Assembly (NCBI GenBank): GCA_003662715.1
Contig: QMYO01000142.1
Span: 1-5,524 of the forward strand
Length of the DNA stretch: 5,524 nt
Source of the DNA: Candidatus Bathyarchaeota archaeon
GTDB taxonomy: Archaea; Thermoproteota; Bathyarchaeia; Bathyarchaeales; Bathyarchaeaceae
Reading direction: 5' to 3'
In this document: in pieces, positions 1-5,505 of the stretch
Position numbering within the stretch: position 1 is the stretch's first letter
Layout of the letters: each line of letters opens with the position of its first letter
The notes under the pieces: generated by a model
Databases searched by the model: none
What the model was told of the DNA's origin: nothing
What the model saw: only the letters and a program-made list of their open reading frames with translations
Program-made: the position numbers and the translations under genes

Positions 1-27
1 CCATCAATCAATTGGAGTAAACGCATA

Positions 28-35
28 TTTTTAAG
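28..35 (+). promoter_or_regulatory. Possible TATA element of the thiL gene
   Basis: The stretch TTTTTAAG lies about 25 bases before the expected transcription start near base 57, leaving a leader of about 18 bases that holds a GGAGAG ribosome binding site at 61-66. The match to the archaeal TATA consensus is fair, and no clear BRE stands upstream. Too little sequence is visible to the left to exclude read-through from an upstream gene. Confidence 0.3.
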
Positions 36-74
36 AGATTCGGACGCAATACCATTCTGTGGAGAGCCTTCACT

Positions 75-1070
75 TTGAGTACAGCAGAAGAGCTGGGTGA
101 ACGAAAAATAATCAAACTCATCCTAGACTGCCTAGAGCAAATGCCCAAAATGCCAGTTCCCTTCGGAGACGACGTCTCAGCCATCAACATCGGAAACCAA
201 AAGCTTGCTGTCATAAAAACAGACATGCTTGTTGGAAAAACCGATGTACCCTCTGGCATGACTCTGCAACAAGCTGCCCGCAAAGCAGTGGTTATGAATA
301 TAAGTGACTTAGCCGCCAAAGGAGTGAAACCCCTCGCTATACTCGCATCCATCGGTGTCCCTCGAAACCTCACAGCGAAAGACATTCAAAAAATCGGCAA
401 GGGATTAAATGAAGGAGCCCGCGAATACAATGTCTATGTTCTAGGAGGAGACACCAACGAAGCCTCTGACCTAATAATCAACTGTGTTGCCTTCGGAATC
501 TGCGAAGAGCAATGCTTAATGAGGCGGAGCGGCGCAAAACCCGGCGACATCGTAGCGGTCACAGGGCTCTTCGGCAAAACATCTTCTGGCTTAAAGATTC
601 TGCTTGAACATCTCTTTGCTCCTCCTGGGCTCAGAAAAAAACTTGTTCACGCCGTTTATGTGCCTCACGCACGATTAAAAGAAGGCTTGGCGCTAGCTCA
701 AACCAACGCTGTAACCGCCTCCATTGATTCCAGTGACGGACTCGCTTGGAGTCTCCATGAGCTCTCAGTAGCCAGCAATGTAGGATTCTTAATTGATAAC
801 CTTCCTGTTGCTACTGAAGCGAGACAATTCGCGAGGATTCATCATCTTGACTCAGCGGAGCTAAGCCTATACGGTGGGGAGGAATATGAGCTTCTAGTTA
901 CCATCAAACCGAGAATGTGGGGGAAGGCGAAGGAGGCTGTGGAGCATGTTGGCGGGGCTCTAATCAAAATTGGCGTTGTTGCTAAGGAGAAAAGTTTGCT
1001 TCTTAAGGCGGAAGGAGAAAAAGTTGTTCCTATAGAAGCGCGTGGATGGGAGCATTTCAAAGTCGTCTAA
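75..1070 (+). CDS. thiL: Thiamine-monophosphate kinase (ThiL)
   Basis: Cytosolic enzyme that phosphorylates thiamine monophosphate to thiamine diphosphate with ATP, the last step of cofactor synthesis. The 331 residues match the usual ThiL length and show the family motifs in order: GDD (31-33) with the nearby D50 of KTD for metal and nucleotide binding; MNISDLAAKGVKP (74-86); GGDT (124-127); RRSGAKPGD then VTG (150-164); the C-terminal IDSSDGL (217-223); and GGEEYELL (267-274). The N-terminal AIR-synthase-like half and the C-terminal half are both complete. The start is TTG at 75: the frame has no ATG or GTG between the stop at 18-20 and this codon, GGAGAG lies 8 bases ahead, and the protein then begins just before the usual GERKII-type helix. 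HypE and SelD share the fold, but these motifs are those of ThiL. The 5' part is C-rich on this strand, whereas the last 200 bases or so are G-rich. Confidence 0.93.
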   Translation: MSTAEELGERKIIKLILDCLEQMPKMPVPFGDDVSAINIGNQKLAVIKTDMLVGKTDVPSGMTLQQAARKAVVMNISDLAAKGVKPLAILASIGVPRNLTAKDIQKIGKGLNEGAREYNVYVLGGDTNEASDLIINCVAFGICEEQCLMRRSGAKPGDIVAVTGLFGKTSSGLKILLEHLFAPPGLRKKLVHAVYVPHARLKEGLALAQTNAVTASIDSSDGLAWSLHELSVASNVGFLIDNLPVATEARQFARIHHLDSAELSLYGGEEYELLVTIKPRMWGKAKEAVEHVGGALIKIGVVAKEKSLLLKAEGEKVVPIEARGWEHFKVV

Positions 1071-1115
1071 ATTCAGTTTTCTATAAAGGTTGATTTCTGA
1101 ATGGATGGGACGTCA

Positions 1116-1129
1116 GTAAAGTTTATAAG
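1116..1129 (+). promoter_or_regulatory. Promoter (BRE plus TATA box) of the PadR-ABC operon
   Basis: TTTATAAG at 1122-1129 is a strong archaeal TATA box, and the purine-rich GTAAAG at 1116-1121 just before it fits a TFB recognition element. With the usual spacing of about 25 bases from the box centre, transcription should start near 1147-1152, inside the palindromic block that follows. It is the best promoter in the window and lies only about 50 bases after the thiL stop, so the operon probably has its own transcription unit. Confidence 0.7.
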
Positions 1130-1135
1130 TCAATG

Positions 1136-1157
1136 TTGATATCACATTTGATATCAA
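1136..1157. promoter_or_regulatory. Probable PadR operator: tandem TGATATCA palindromes
   Basis: Two copies of the 8-base palindrome TGATATCA (1137-1144 and 1149-1156) sit 12 bases apart. Together they form a 22-base inverted repeat centred between 1146 and 1147, in which 10 of the 11 base pairs are symmetric. The second copy extends to the perfect palindrome TTGATATCAA (1148-1157). A third, weaker TGATA occurs at 1161-1165, again 12 bases on. ATGT (1133-1136) and ACAT (1144-1147) are 7 bases apart, close to the ATGT-N8-ACAT layout known for PadR operators. The block begins 7 bases after the TATA box and covers the predicted transcription start, the place for a repressor to block polymerase. 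Binding by the adjacent PadR protein is an inference from position and symmetry. Confidence 0.6.
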
Positions 1158-1168
1158 TGGTGATAGAC

Positions 1169-1714
1169 TTGTGTTCACACCCCTTCGAACACTTGATGAG
1201 ACATATGGCATCCGTTCCAAAAGGCTTCCTAAGATACTACGTATTAAGATTGCTAAACGAAAAGCCCATGTCAGGCTCAGAAATCATGAATGAAATTGCT
1301 AAACGAACTGATGGACATTGGAAACCAAGTCCAGGCTCCATCTATCCCCTCATAGCATGGCTACAGGATAAGGGATATGCCAAAGAAGTTCCTGAACAAG
1401 AAGCGGGAATAAAACGCTATACTCTCACTGATCAAGGCAAAATGTTTCTTCAGGAGCATGTTAAGAGAAAAGAAAAACTTCGTGAAAGATTTGGATTTCT
1501 TATGCCTCCATTTACTGGACTTCCCTGGTTTAATTTCTACCCGGAAAAGACACGCGAACTGGTCAAAGCAGGAAAAGCGCTGATGATGGCTGGTTGGAAC
1601 CTTTTCGACAGTCTACGTGAAAAGTATTCAGAAGAAGTTGTTACTGAAGCTAAAGAAGTTATTGAACAAGCTGCTGAAAAATTGAATGAGATGGCGAAGA
1701 AATTAAAAGAGTAA
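1169..1714 (+). CDS. PadR-family transcriptional regulator
   Basis: Dimeric winged-helix repressor expected to bind the operator just upstream and control the following exporter genes. About 181 residues with the PadR pattern: helices containing FLRYYVLRLLNEKPMSGSEI (20-39), the recognition region PSPGSIYPLIAWLQDKGY (53-70), and the wing KRYTLTDQG (82-90). A charged C-terminal helix from about residue 140 to the end, rich in Glu, Lys and Ala, is the usual dimerisation helix. The start is uncertain. The frame is open from ATG at 1133, but that codon lies upstream of the predicted transcription start. ATG 1157 would be nearly leaderless. TTG 1169 follows a good GGTGAT site (1159-1164) and gives an N-terminus beginning CSHPFEHLM; it is preferred. 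ATG 1196 and 1205 lack good ribosome sites. The stop is 42 bases before the ATPase gene, with no promoter visible between. The family is clear; the ligand is unknown. Confidence 0.9.
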   Translation: MCSHPFEHLMRHMASVPKGFLRYYVLRLLNEKPMSGSEIMNEIAKRTDGHWKPSPGSIYPLIAWLQDKGYAKEVPEQEAGIKRYTLTDQGKMFLQEHVKRKEKLRERFGFLMPPFTGLPWFNFYPEKTRELVKAGKALMMAGWNLFDSLREKYSEEVVTEAKEVIEQAAEKLNEMAKKLKE

Positions 1715-1756
1715 TGTGGAGCTAGCTAGTTCGTTCTAGATGGAGAGGCAAGGGGC

Positions 1757-2752
1757 ATGTATGCCATTGAAGCTAACAACCTTACCAAACGTTTCGGAAC
1801 GCTGTTAGCTGTTGACCATGTGTCCTTCTCTGTAGAAGAAGGTGAAATATTCGGTTTTTTGGGTCCTAACGGCGCTGGGAAAACCACTACTATAAACATG
1901 CTTACGACTCTTCTTAATCCTACTGAAGGGTCTGCCAAGGTGGGCGGATTTGATGTTGAGAAGGAGGATGCTAAGGTTAGAGAAATAATTGGGCTAGTAC
2001 CTCAAGACCTTACGGTTGATGAAGACCTTACTGGTATGGAGAATATGTGGTTGCAAGCAAAGCTTTATCATGTTCCAACCAAAGTGGCTAAGGAAAGGAT
2101 TGCAGAGGCTTTAGAGCTTGTTGGCATGACTAACGCTGCGAACAGGAAAGTTGAAACCTATTCTGGTGGAATGAGAAAGCGTCTTGAGCTTGCTGAGGGT
2201 TTGATTCATCAGCCGAAAGTTCTTTTTCTGGATGAGCCTACGTTGGGGTTGGATGTTCAAACTAGAGTTGTTATATGGGAGTACGTAAAGAAACTGCGAG
2301 ATGAGCATAAAATTACAATGTTTCTAACAACCCATTATATGGAAGAAGCAGATGTCCTCTGTGACCGCATAGCCATTATAGACCGTGGAAAAATTGTGGC
2401 TTTGGATACTCCTCAGAACCTTAAAGACGGTCTGGGTGGAGACATAATTGAACTGGAGTTTAACCGAGGAATTGATGACCAAACAAAAACGTTAGGCTCT
2501 CTGTCTCAAGTGAAAGATGTTAAGAAAATCGGTGATATGTATAGAATTAAAGTTTCAAAAGGAGAGAAAGCGTTGCCAGAGATAATGGAAAGCTTGCTTA
2601 AAATGAACTTGAAGATAAGCAGGGCTTCATTGGTTAAGCCGACTCTCGACCAAGTTTATCTGGAATATACTGGGCGGTATTTGCGGGAGGCTCAAGGGGA
2701 TATGGGGGAGATTTGGAGAAGGATGAGAACTTTAAGGAGGATGCGGGGATGA
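1757..2752 (+). CDS. ABC-2 type exporter, ATP-binding subunit (DrrA-like)
   Basis: ATPase that powers export through the permease encoded next. 331 residues. Nucleotide-binding domain: Walker A GPNGAGKT (36-43), Q-loop Q83, signature YSGGMRKR (135-142), Walker B VLFLDE (155-160), the D-loop LGLD (163-166) and H-loop H193 in TTHYMEEAD. All catalytic residues are present. Residues from about 228 to 310 form the C-terminal domain typical of DrrA-like ATPases (DUF4162 type), ending in PTLDQVYLEYTGR. ATG 1757 has the GGAGAGG site at 1742-1748. The last residues, WRRMRTLRRMRG, are strongly basic with a doubled RRMR. Their codons also carry the ribosome binding site of the next gene, so this tail may be shaped partly by that need. 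The stop overlaps the permease start (ATGA). Related members export drugs such as daunorubicin, but the substrate here cannot be read from sequence. Co-regulation by PadR is inferred from the operon. Confidence 0.94.
   Translation: MYAIEANNLTKRFGTLLAVDHVSFSVEEGEIFGFLGPNGAGKTTTINMLTTLLNPTEGSAKVGGFDVEKEDAKVREIIGLVPQDLTVDEDLTGMENMWLQAKLYHVPTKVAKERIAEALELVGMTNAANRKVETYSGGMRKRLELAEGLIHQPKVLFLDEPTLGLDVQTRVVIWEYVKKLRDEHKITMFLTTHYMEEADVLCDRIAIIDRGKIVALDTPQNLKDGLGGDIIELEFNRGIDDQTKTLGSLSQVKDVKKIGDMYRIKVSKGEKALPEIMESLLKMNLKISRASLVKPTLDQVYLEYTGRYLREAQGDMGEIWRRMRTLRRMRG
2736..2740 (+). promoter_or_regulatory. Ribosome binding site of the permease gene
   Basis: GGAGG inside the 3' end of the ATPase gene lies 8 bases before ATG 2749. 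It is the strongest Shine-Dalgarno match in the window. It settles the permease start at 2749 rather than the in-frame TTG at 2713, and with the ATGA overlap it indicates translational coupling of the two subunits. Confidence 0.85.
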
Positions 2753-3615
2753 TAAGTGAAACAGTTGCGCTGACAAAAAGAGAAGTTAAGAAGTGGTTGA
2801 AGAATCCCTTCTTGCTTTTCATGATGTTTGTTCAGCCAGTCATTTGGCTTGGTCTTTTCGGAAAAGCATTTAACCTATCAGGTCTTATTTCGGTTCCCTC
2901 TGACTTGTTGAGTCAATTACCGCCGCAACTTCAAGAACAAGTACCTATACTTCTAAATCAGATGATAAGTGAAACGTTCGGTGGAACAACAGATTATTTC
3001 ACATACATGGCTGCGGGAATGCTGTCAGTCATAATATTGTTCACTGCCATGTTCAGCGGTATGTCAATAGTCTGGGACCGAAGATTTGGGTTCCTAAACA
3101 AACTTCTTGTGGCGCCAATTTCCCGTGGGTCAATCATATTCGCGAAAGTAGCCTCCAGCGTAATAAGAGGCATGTTTCAAGCTTTGCTCATCTTTAGCAT
3201 TGCCTTCGCCTTTGGGTTACAAGTTGGAGACGCCTTCGGAATCTTAGATTTCCTCGGAATATTTGCAGCTTTGTTCCTGTTAAGTTTGGGGCTCTCATCA
3301 ATGTTTTTGGCAATTGCAATACGAATAAAAAGACATGAAACAGTCATAGCCGTTGCAAATCTGCTGAATCTTCCTCTCATGTTTGCCAGCAACGCTTTGT
3401 TTCCAATAAGCCAGATGCCTAAATGGCTTCAAACAGTCGCAAACATTAATCCAATATCGTATGCAGGAGATGCTGTAAGAGCCTTTATTCTCCATTCAAA
3501 CACAGGGTTTGATGCAGCTAAAGTTGCAGCGGACTTTCAGTTTCTAATAGGCTTTGCACTAATCCTTTCGTTAGCTGGAGTCTTGGTTGCTCGAACAGCG
3601 CTAAGAAAAGGATAG
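2749..3615 (+). CDS. ABC-2 type exporter, permease subunit (DrrB-like)
   Basis: Membrane subunit forming the export path for the preceding ATPase. 288 residues from ATG 2749, a usual length. Six hydrophobic segments: about 19-41, 84-108, 129-157, 167-191, 198-220 and the last from roughly residue 262 to 285. The short basic N-terminus (TKREVKKWLKN) is cytoplasmic and leads into the first span. A polar loop of about 40 residues (42-82) follows the first span, probably outside the cell. The ABC-2 signature is clear: WDRRFGFLNKLLVAPISRG (109-127), the cytoplasmic coupling region facing the ATPase, and later NPISYAGDAVR (234-244). FASNALFPISQMPKWLQ (212-228) is also typical of DrrB-like proteins. 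It shares four bases with the ATPase gene. A longer form from TTG 2713 would add 12 hydrophilic residues and ignore the strong ribosome site. The substrate is unknown; drug, toxin or lipid export are all possible. Confidence 0.93.
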   Translation: MISETVALTKREVKKWLKNPFLLFMMFVQPVIWLGLFGKAFNLSGLISVPSDLLSQLPPQLQEQVPILLNQMISETFGGTTDYFTYMAAGMLSVIILFTAMFSGMSIVWDRRFGFLNKLLVAPISRGSIIFAKVASSVIRGMFQALLIFSIAFAFGLQVGDAFGILDFLGIFAALFLLSLGLSSMFLAIAIRIKRHETVIAVANLLNLPLMFASNALFPISQMPKWLQTVANINPISYAGDAVRAFILHSNTGFDAAKVAADFQFLIGFALILSLAGVLVARTALRKG

Positions 3616-3642
3616 CTAAAAACTTTCTGAAAAAGTTATGTA

Positions 3643-3650
3643 ACCTATAA
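3643..3650 (+). promoter_or_regulatory. Possible TATA element of the radical SAM gene
   Basis: CCTATAA(T) in the short gap after the permease stop would place transcription near 3672, just ahead of GTG 3678. It is a weak match with no clear BRE. Read-through from the PadR-ABC operon is equally possible because the gap is small. Confidence 0.25.
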
Positions 3651-3677
3651 TTGCTTCTTCTACACAGAGTGCTGAAA

Positions 3678-4745
3678 GTGCAGGAGCTACTGCAATATTC
3701 CACGGTTCACGAAGCCCTTCTCTACGAGAAACTTAAGGGAGATAAGGTTAGATGTAGCCTATGCGAGAGAAGATGCTTGATTCCTCTTAACGAGAAAGGC
3801 TTCTGTAAAACCAGACTAAACATAGACGGCAAGCTTTACACCCTAGTCTACGGAGACCTCAGCGCCCTAGAAAGCAGACCCATCGAAATTAAGCCGTTCT
3901 TCCATTACTGGCCAGGCTCCACAGCCCTCACCTTTTCCACATGGTCCTGCAACTTCGACTGCATCTGGTGCCAAAACCATCACCTATCCAAGACCAAGCC
4001 AAATCCAGCCAGCTCCAGCTATTCCTCTCCCAACAAGATAGTTGAGCTAGCCATCAACGGAAATGATGATGGACTATGCGTCAGTTTTCAGGAGCCCACT
4101 ATCCTTACAGACTGGGCGGTACAAGTTTTCAAGATAGGTCGTGAAAAAGGACTGTATTGTTGTTACGTTTCTAACGGCTATATGACGCTGGAAGCTTTAA
4201 GGTTGCTGAGGGATTCGGGTATGGATGGATTTAAAATAGACGTGAAGGGAGACGCGGAGACATATCAGAAATATTGTGGCGGAGCGGATGTGGAAAAGGT
4301 TTGGAGAAACGCTCGTGAAGCTAAAAGGATGGGTTTGCATGTGGAGATAGTTAATCTCGTCGTTACCGATGTTAACGATGATGAGGAATGTCTCAGATGG
4401 GTTATAGAGAAACATCTAAAGGAGGTTGGTCCTGAAACGCCTTTACATTTCACTCGGTACTATCCCTCCTACAAGTTTCATAATTCCCCCACAAGAGTTG
4501 AAACGTTAGAAAAGGCATATAGGATGGCTAAGAAAGCTGGAGTTTCATATCCATACCTTGGAAACGTTCATGGACACGGTTACGAGAACACCTATTGCCC
4601 CCGCTGCGAAGAACTTCTCATTAAACGGCTTGGCTATACAATAACTCGTTACAAAATCACTGATGATAAGAAATGCCCAAAATGCGGTCAGCCCATACCC
4701 ATCACAGGAAGACCTATCCGAAAGAGACGATTTTCCTTATTTTAA
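3678..4745 (+). CDS. Radical SAM enzyme, PflA-like (AmmeMemoRadiSam-associated type)
   Basis: Iron-sulfur enzyme that should cleave S-adenosylmethionine to start radical chemistry; its substrate is unknown. About 355 residues. An N-terminal cysteine cluster C26-x2-C29-x3-C33-x9-C43 (CSLCERRC then GFC) precedes the barrel. The SAM [4Fe-4S] site is C91-x3-C95-x2-C98 in SCNFDCIWCQN; the residue before the first Cys is Ser, where Gly is usual. Further family marks are SFQEPTI (136-142), SNGY (165-168), FKIDVKG (185-191), LHFTRYYPSYK and YLGNVHGHGYENTYCPRC. C307, C310, C333 and C336 form a C-terminal CxxC pair that probably binds zinc or iron. This domain order matches radical SAM proteins that occur with AMMECR1 and Memo, yet neither partner is in the window. 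The start is unclear: the open frame begins at TTG 3651, GTG 3669 and 3678 follow, and none has a good ribosome site. The coding strand switches from C-rich to G-rich and back within the gene. The family is sure, the function is not. Confidence 0.88.
   Translation: MQELLQYSTVHEALLYEKLKGDKVRCSLCERRCLIPLNEKGFCKTRLNIDGKLYTLVYGDLSALESRPIEIKPFFHYWPGSTALTFSTWSCNFDCIWCQNHHLSKTKPNPASSSYSSPNKIVELAINGNDDGLCVSFQEPTILTDWAVQVFKIGREKGLYCCYVSNGYMTLEALRLLRDSGMDGFKIDVKGDAETYQKYCGGADVEKVWRNAREAKRMGLHVEIVNLVVTDVNDDEECLRWVIEKHLKEVGPETPLHFTRYYPSYKFHNSPTRVETLEKAYRMAKKAGVSYPYLGNVHGHGYENTYCPRCEELLIKRLGYTITRYKITDDKKCPKCGQPIPITGRPIRKRRFSLF
4731..4743 (+). terminator. Possible T-rich archaeal terminator
   Basis: A TTTTCCTTATTTT run covers the last codons of the radical SAM gene and its stop. 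Archaeal polymerase stops at T-rich tracts without needing a hairpin, and a convergent gene ends only 18 bases further on, so termination here is reasonable. It may simply be coding sequence for FSLF. Confidence 0.3.
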
Positions 4746-4763
4746 AACACCCGCTCACAATAC

Positions 4764-4979
4764 TTATCTAGTCTGTGTCGCCAGCAATTTTTCAATTTTT
4801 TCCAGCCGCTTTTCTATAGCGTCCAGTCTATCCAGTATTTGTTTAAGCACTCTGCCCGTGTCTTCAGCTGGGAAAACTGGTTTTGGAACGGGTGATGGCC
4901 ACCTCTGCTCTTCTGGTCTTTCAAATCGTCTTGGCGGCAACGGGTATGGATAGGCTGCTATTGCCTTTTCCTTATGCAT
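4764..4979 (-). CDS. Small proline-rich coiled-coil protein, function unknown
   Basis: 71 residues, not a family I recognise. Residues 10-37 are rich in proline, aromatic and charged residues (YPYPLPPRR, then WPSPVPKPVFP), which suggests an extended, disordered arm. Residues 43-66 (RVLKQILDRLDAIEKRLEKIEKLL) form a regular amphipathic helix: L45, I48, L52, I55, L59, I62 and L66 alternate in 3-4 spacing, enough for about three heptads of a short coiled coil. No signal peptide, membrane span or cysteine is present, so it is probably a soluble oligomer or a binding adaptor. It starts at ATG 4979 behind a TATA box (5012-5018) with little ribosome site (AGGGA at best). It converges on the radical SAM gene with 18 bases between stops. 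The regular heptad and the promoter support a real gene; the opposite frame is open but gives no sensible protein. Confidence 0.7.
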   Translation of the reverse strand: MHKEKAIAAYPYPLPPRRFERPEEQRWPSPVPKPVFPAEDTGRVLKQILDRLDAIEKRLEKIEKLLATQTR

Positions 4980-5151
4980 TTTTATTCCCTACTATTCTTT
5001 TGAGTTGCCAGATATAAATGGGGTCTTGCTTTAATGGTATATAAAGTATATATTCTATATTAGTCAAATATAAAAATAAGTTGTAAATTATACTCCAATC
5101 TCGCATCTCACTGCTATTTTTCGGGCGAAACCTCTAGCCGCTATCTCTCCT
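4980..5151. other. A+T-rich gap between the two - strand genes
   Basis: About 172 bases. The part from roughly 5010 to 5095 is almost all A and T and holds the TATA elements described for the downstream gene, so the two small genes are probably transcribed separately or at least have an internal promoter. The part from about 5095 to 5151 is less A+T-rich and keeps an open, out-of-frame reading stretch behind the 117-residue gene. No tRNA fold or strong hairpin was seen. Confidence 0.5.
5012..5018 (-). promoter_or_regulatory. TATA box of the 71-residue protein gene
   Basis: Read on the - strand this is TTTATAT, 33 bases before ATG 4979, putting the transcription start near 4990 and leaving a leader of about 10 bases. 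A second TATA-like element (TTTATATA on the - strand, 5038-5045) lies further up in the same A+T-rich stretch and could serve as an alternative. On the + strand that element faces no gene. Confidence 0.5.
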
Positions 5152-5505
5152 TCAGACCACTCTTATGAACGACTTTTTCTTCTCCTTATCCTCAGTTTTA
5201 CTTTCCTTTTCCTCTGGTTTCCTTTCCCTCTCCTCTTTTTCCTCATCCACTACTCTAATTAACGGCTGTTTCTCTAGTCCTTCAATTCTAGCTCCAGGAT
5301 ACCGCTGCTCAATGTCTCTACGCAGCTCTGCAACATTTATGTCTCCATGGGTCTCGACGTGAACCACAGGTTTGCCTGTACTGTCATACGTTACTGAGAT
5401 GGAATATCCTGAGCCGCCCTCACCTATCTCTTTTCCAAACAGAAAATCTTCTTCGTCAAAATCAAAGAAGTCGGAAAACCAACTCTTTCGCTTTCGCTTC
5501 GACAT
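5152..5505 (-). CDS. Conserved-looking small protein with charged tail, function unknown
   Basis: 117 residues in three parts. Residues 1-23 start with a basic cluster (KRKRK, 3-7) followed by alternating aromatic and acidic residues (WFSDFFDFDEEDFLF). Residues 30-86 look folded: two predicted strands around GYSISVTYDSTGKPVVHVET (33-52), a helix (57-69, VAELRRDIEQRYP) and a last strand (82-86, LIRVV), a beta-beta-alpha-beta order. Residues 87-112 are almost all Glu, Lys, Arg and Asp, surely disordered. The protein ends in FIRVV, nearly repeating LIRVV of the core. GYS followed by GKPVV is reminiscent of the start of archaeal Hsp20-like proteins, but the alpha-crystallin domain is absent, so I do not assign the family. 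The start is ATG 5505; an in-frame TGA at 5518-5520 excludes a longer form, so the gene is complete. An upstream frame reading ..LMGL and ending one base before this ATG could be the tail of an operon partner. Probably cytosolic. Confidence 0.75.
   Translation of the reverse strand: MSKRKRKSWFSDFFDFDEEDFLFGKEIGEGGSGYSISVTYDSTGKPVVHVETHGDINVAELRRDIEQRYPGARIEGLEKQPLIRVVDEEKEERERKPEEKESKTEDKEKKKSFIRVV

Noticed and set aside
1..26. A possible divergent gene on the - strand starting at ATG 26 (MRLLQLID...).
   Set aside because: Only eight codons are visible, with no ribosome site and no TATA box at the right distance; it cannot be supported from this window.
1722..1740. CTAGCTAG palindrome and nearby TCTAGA between the PadR and ATPase genes.
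   Set aside because: Short, with no TATA element nearby and unlike the TGATATCA operator; it is most likely chance in a short intergenic spacer.
3621..3637. Hairpin AACTTT-(5)-AAAGTT after the permease stop as a terminator.
   Set aside because: The stem is six weak pairs, four of them A-T, with no T run behind it, and archaea do not depend on such hairpins.
4663..4953. A 96-codon + strand frame over the end of the radical SAM gene and the 71-residue gene.
   Set aside because: It is the opposite-strand shadow of the coiled-coil gene, rich in Ser and Leu with no family resemblance, and overlaps 83 bases of the radical SAM gene.
5036..5075. TATATAAA on the + strand as a promoter for an unseen small RNA or gene.
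   Set aside because: No open frame or structured RNA follows on the + strand; the A+T-rich palindromic stretch makes such matches likely by chance, and the - strand reading has a gene to serve.
4972..5106. A 44-codon reading frame on the - strand beginning MRDWSIIYNLF, running through the A+T-rich gap.
   Set aside because: It lacks a real ribosome site, consists mostly of Ile, Leu, Tyr and Asn as expected of random A+T-rich DNA, covers the TATA elements, and runs into the start of the 71-residue gene.
5165..5362. A + strand frame starting MNDFFFSLSS within the 117-residue gene.
   Set aside because: The Ser/Phe-rich sequence is what the antisense of Glu/Lys codons gives; no promoter or ribosome site precedes it.
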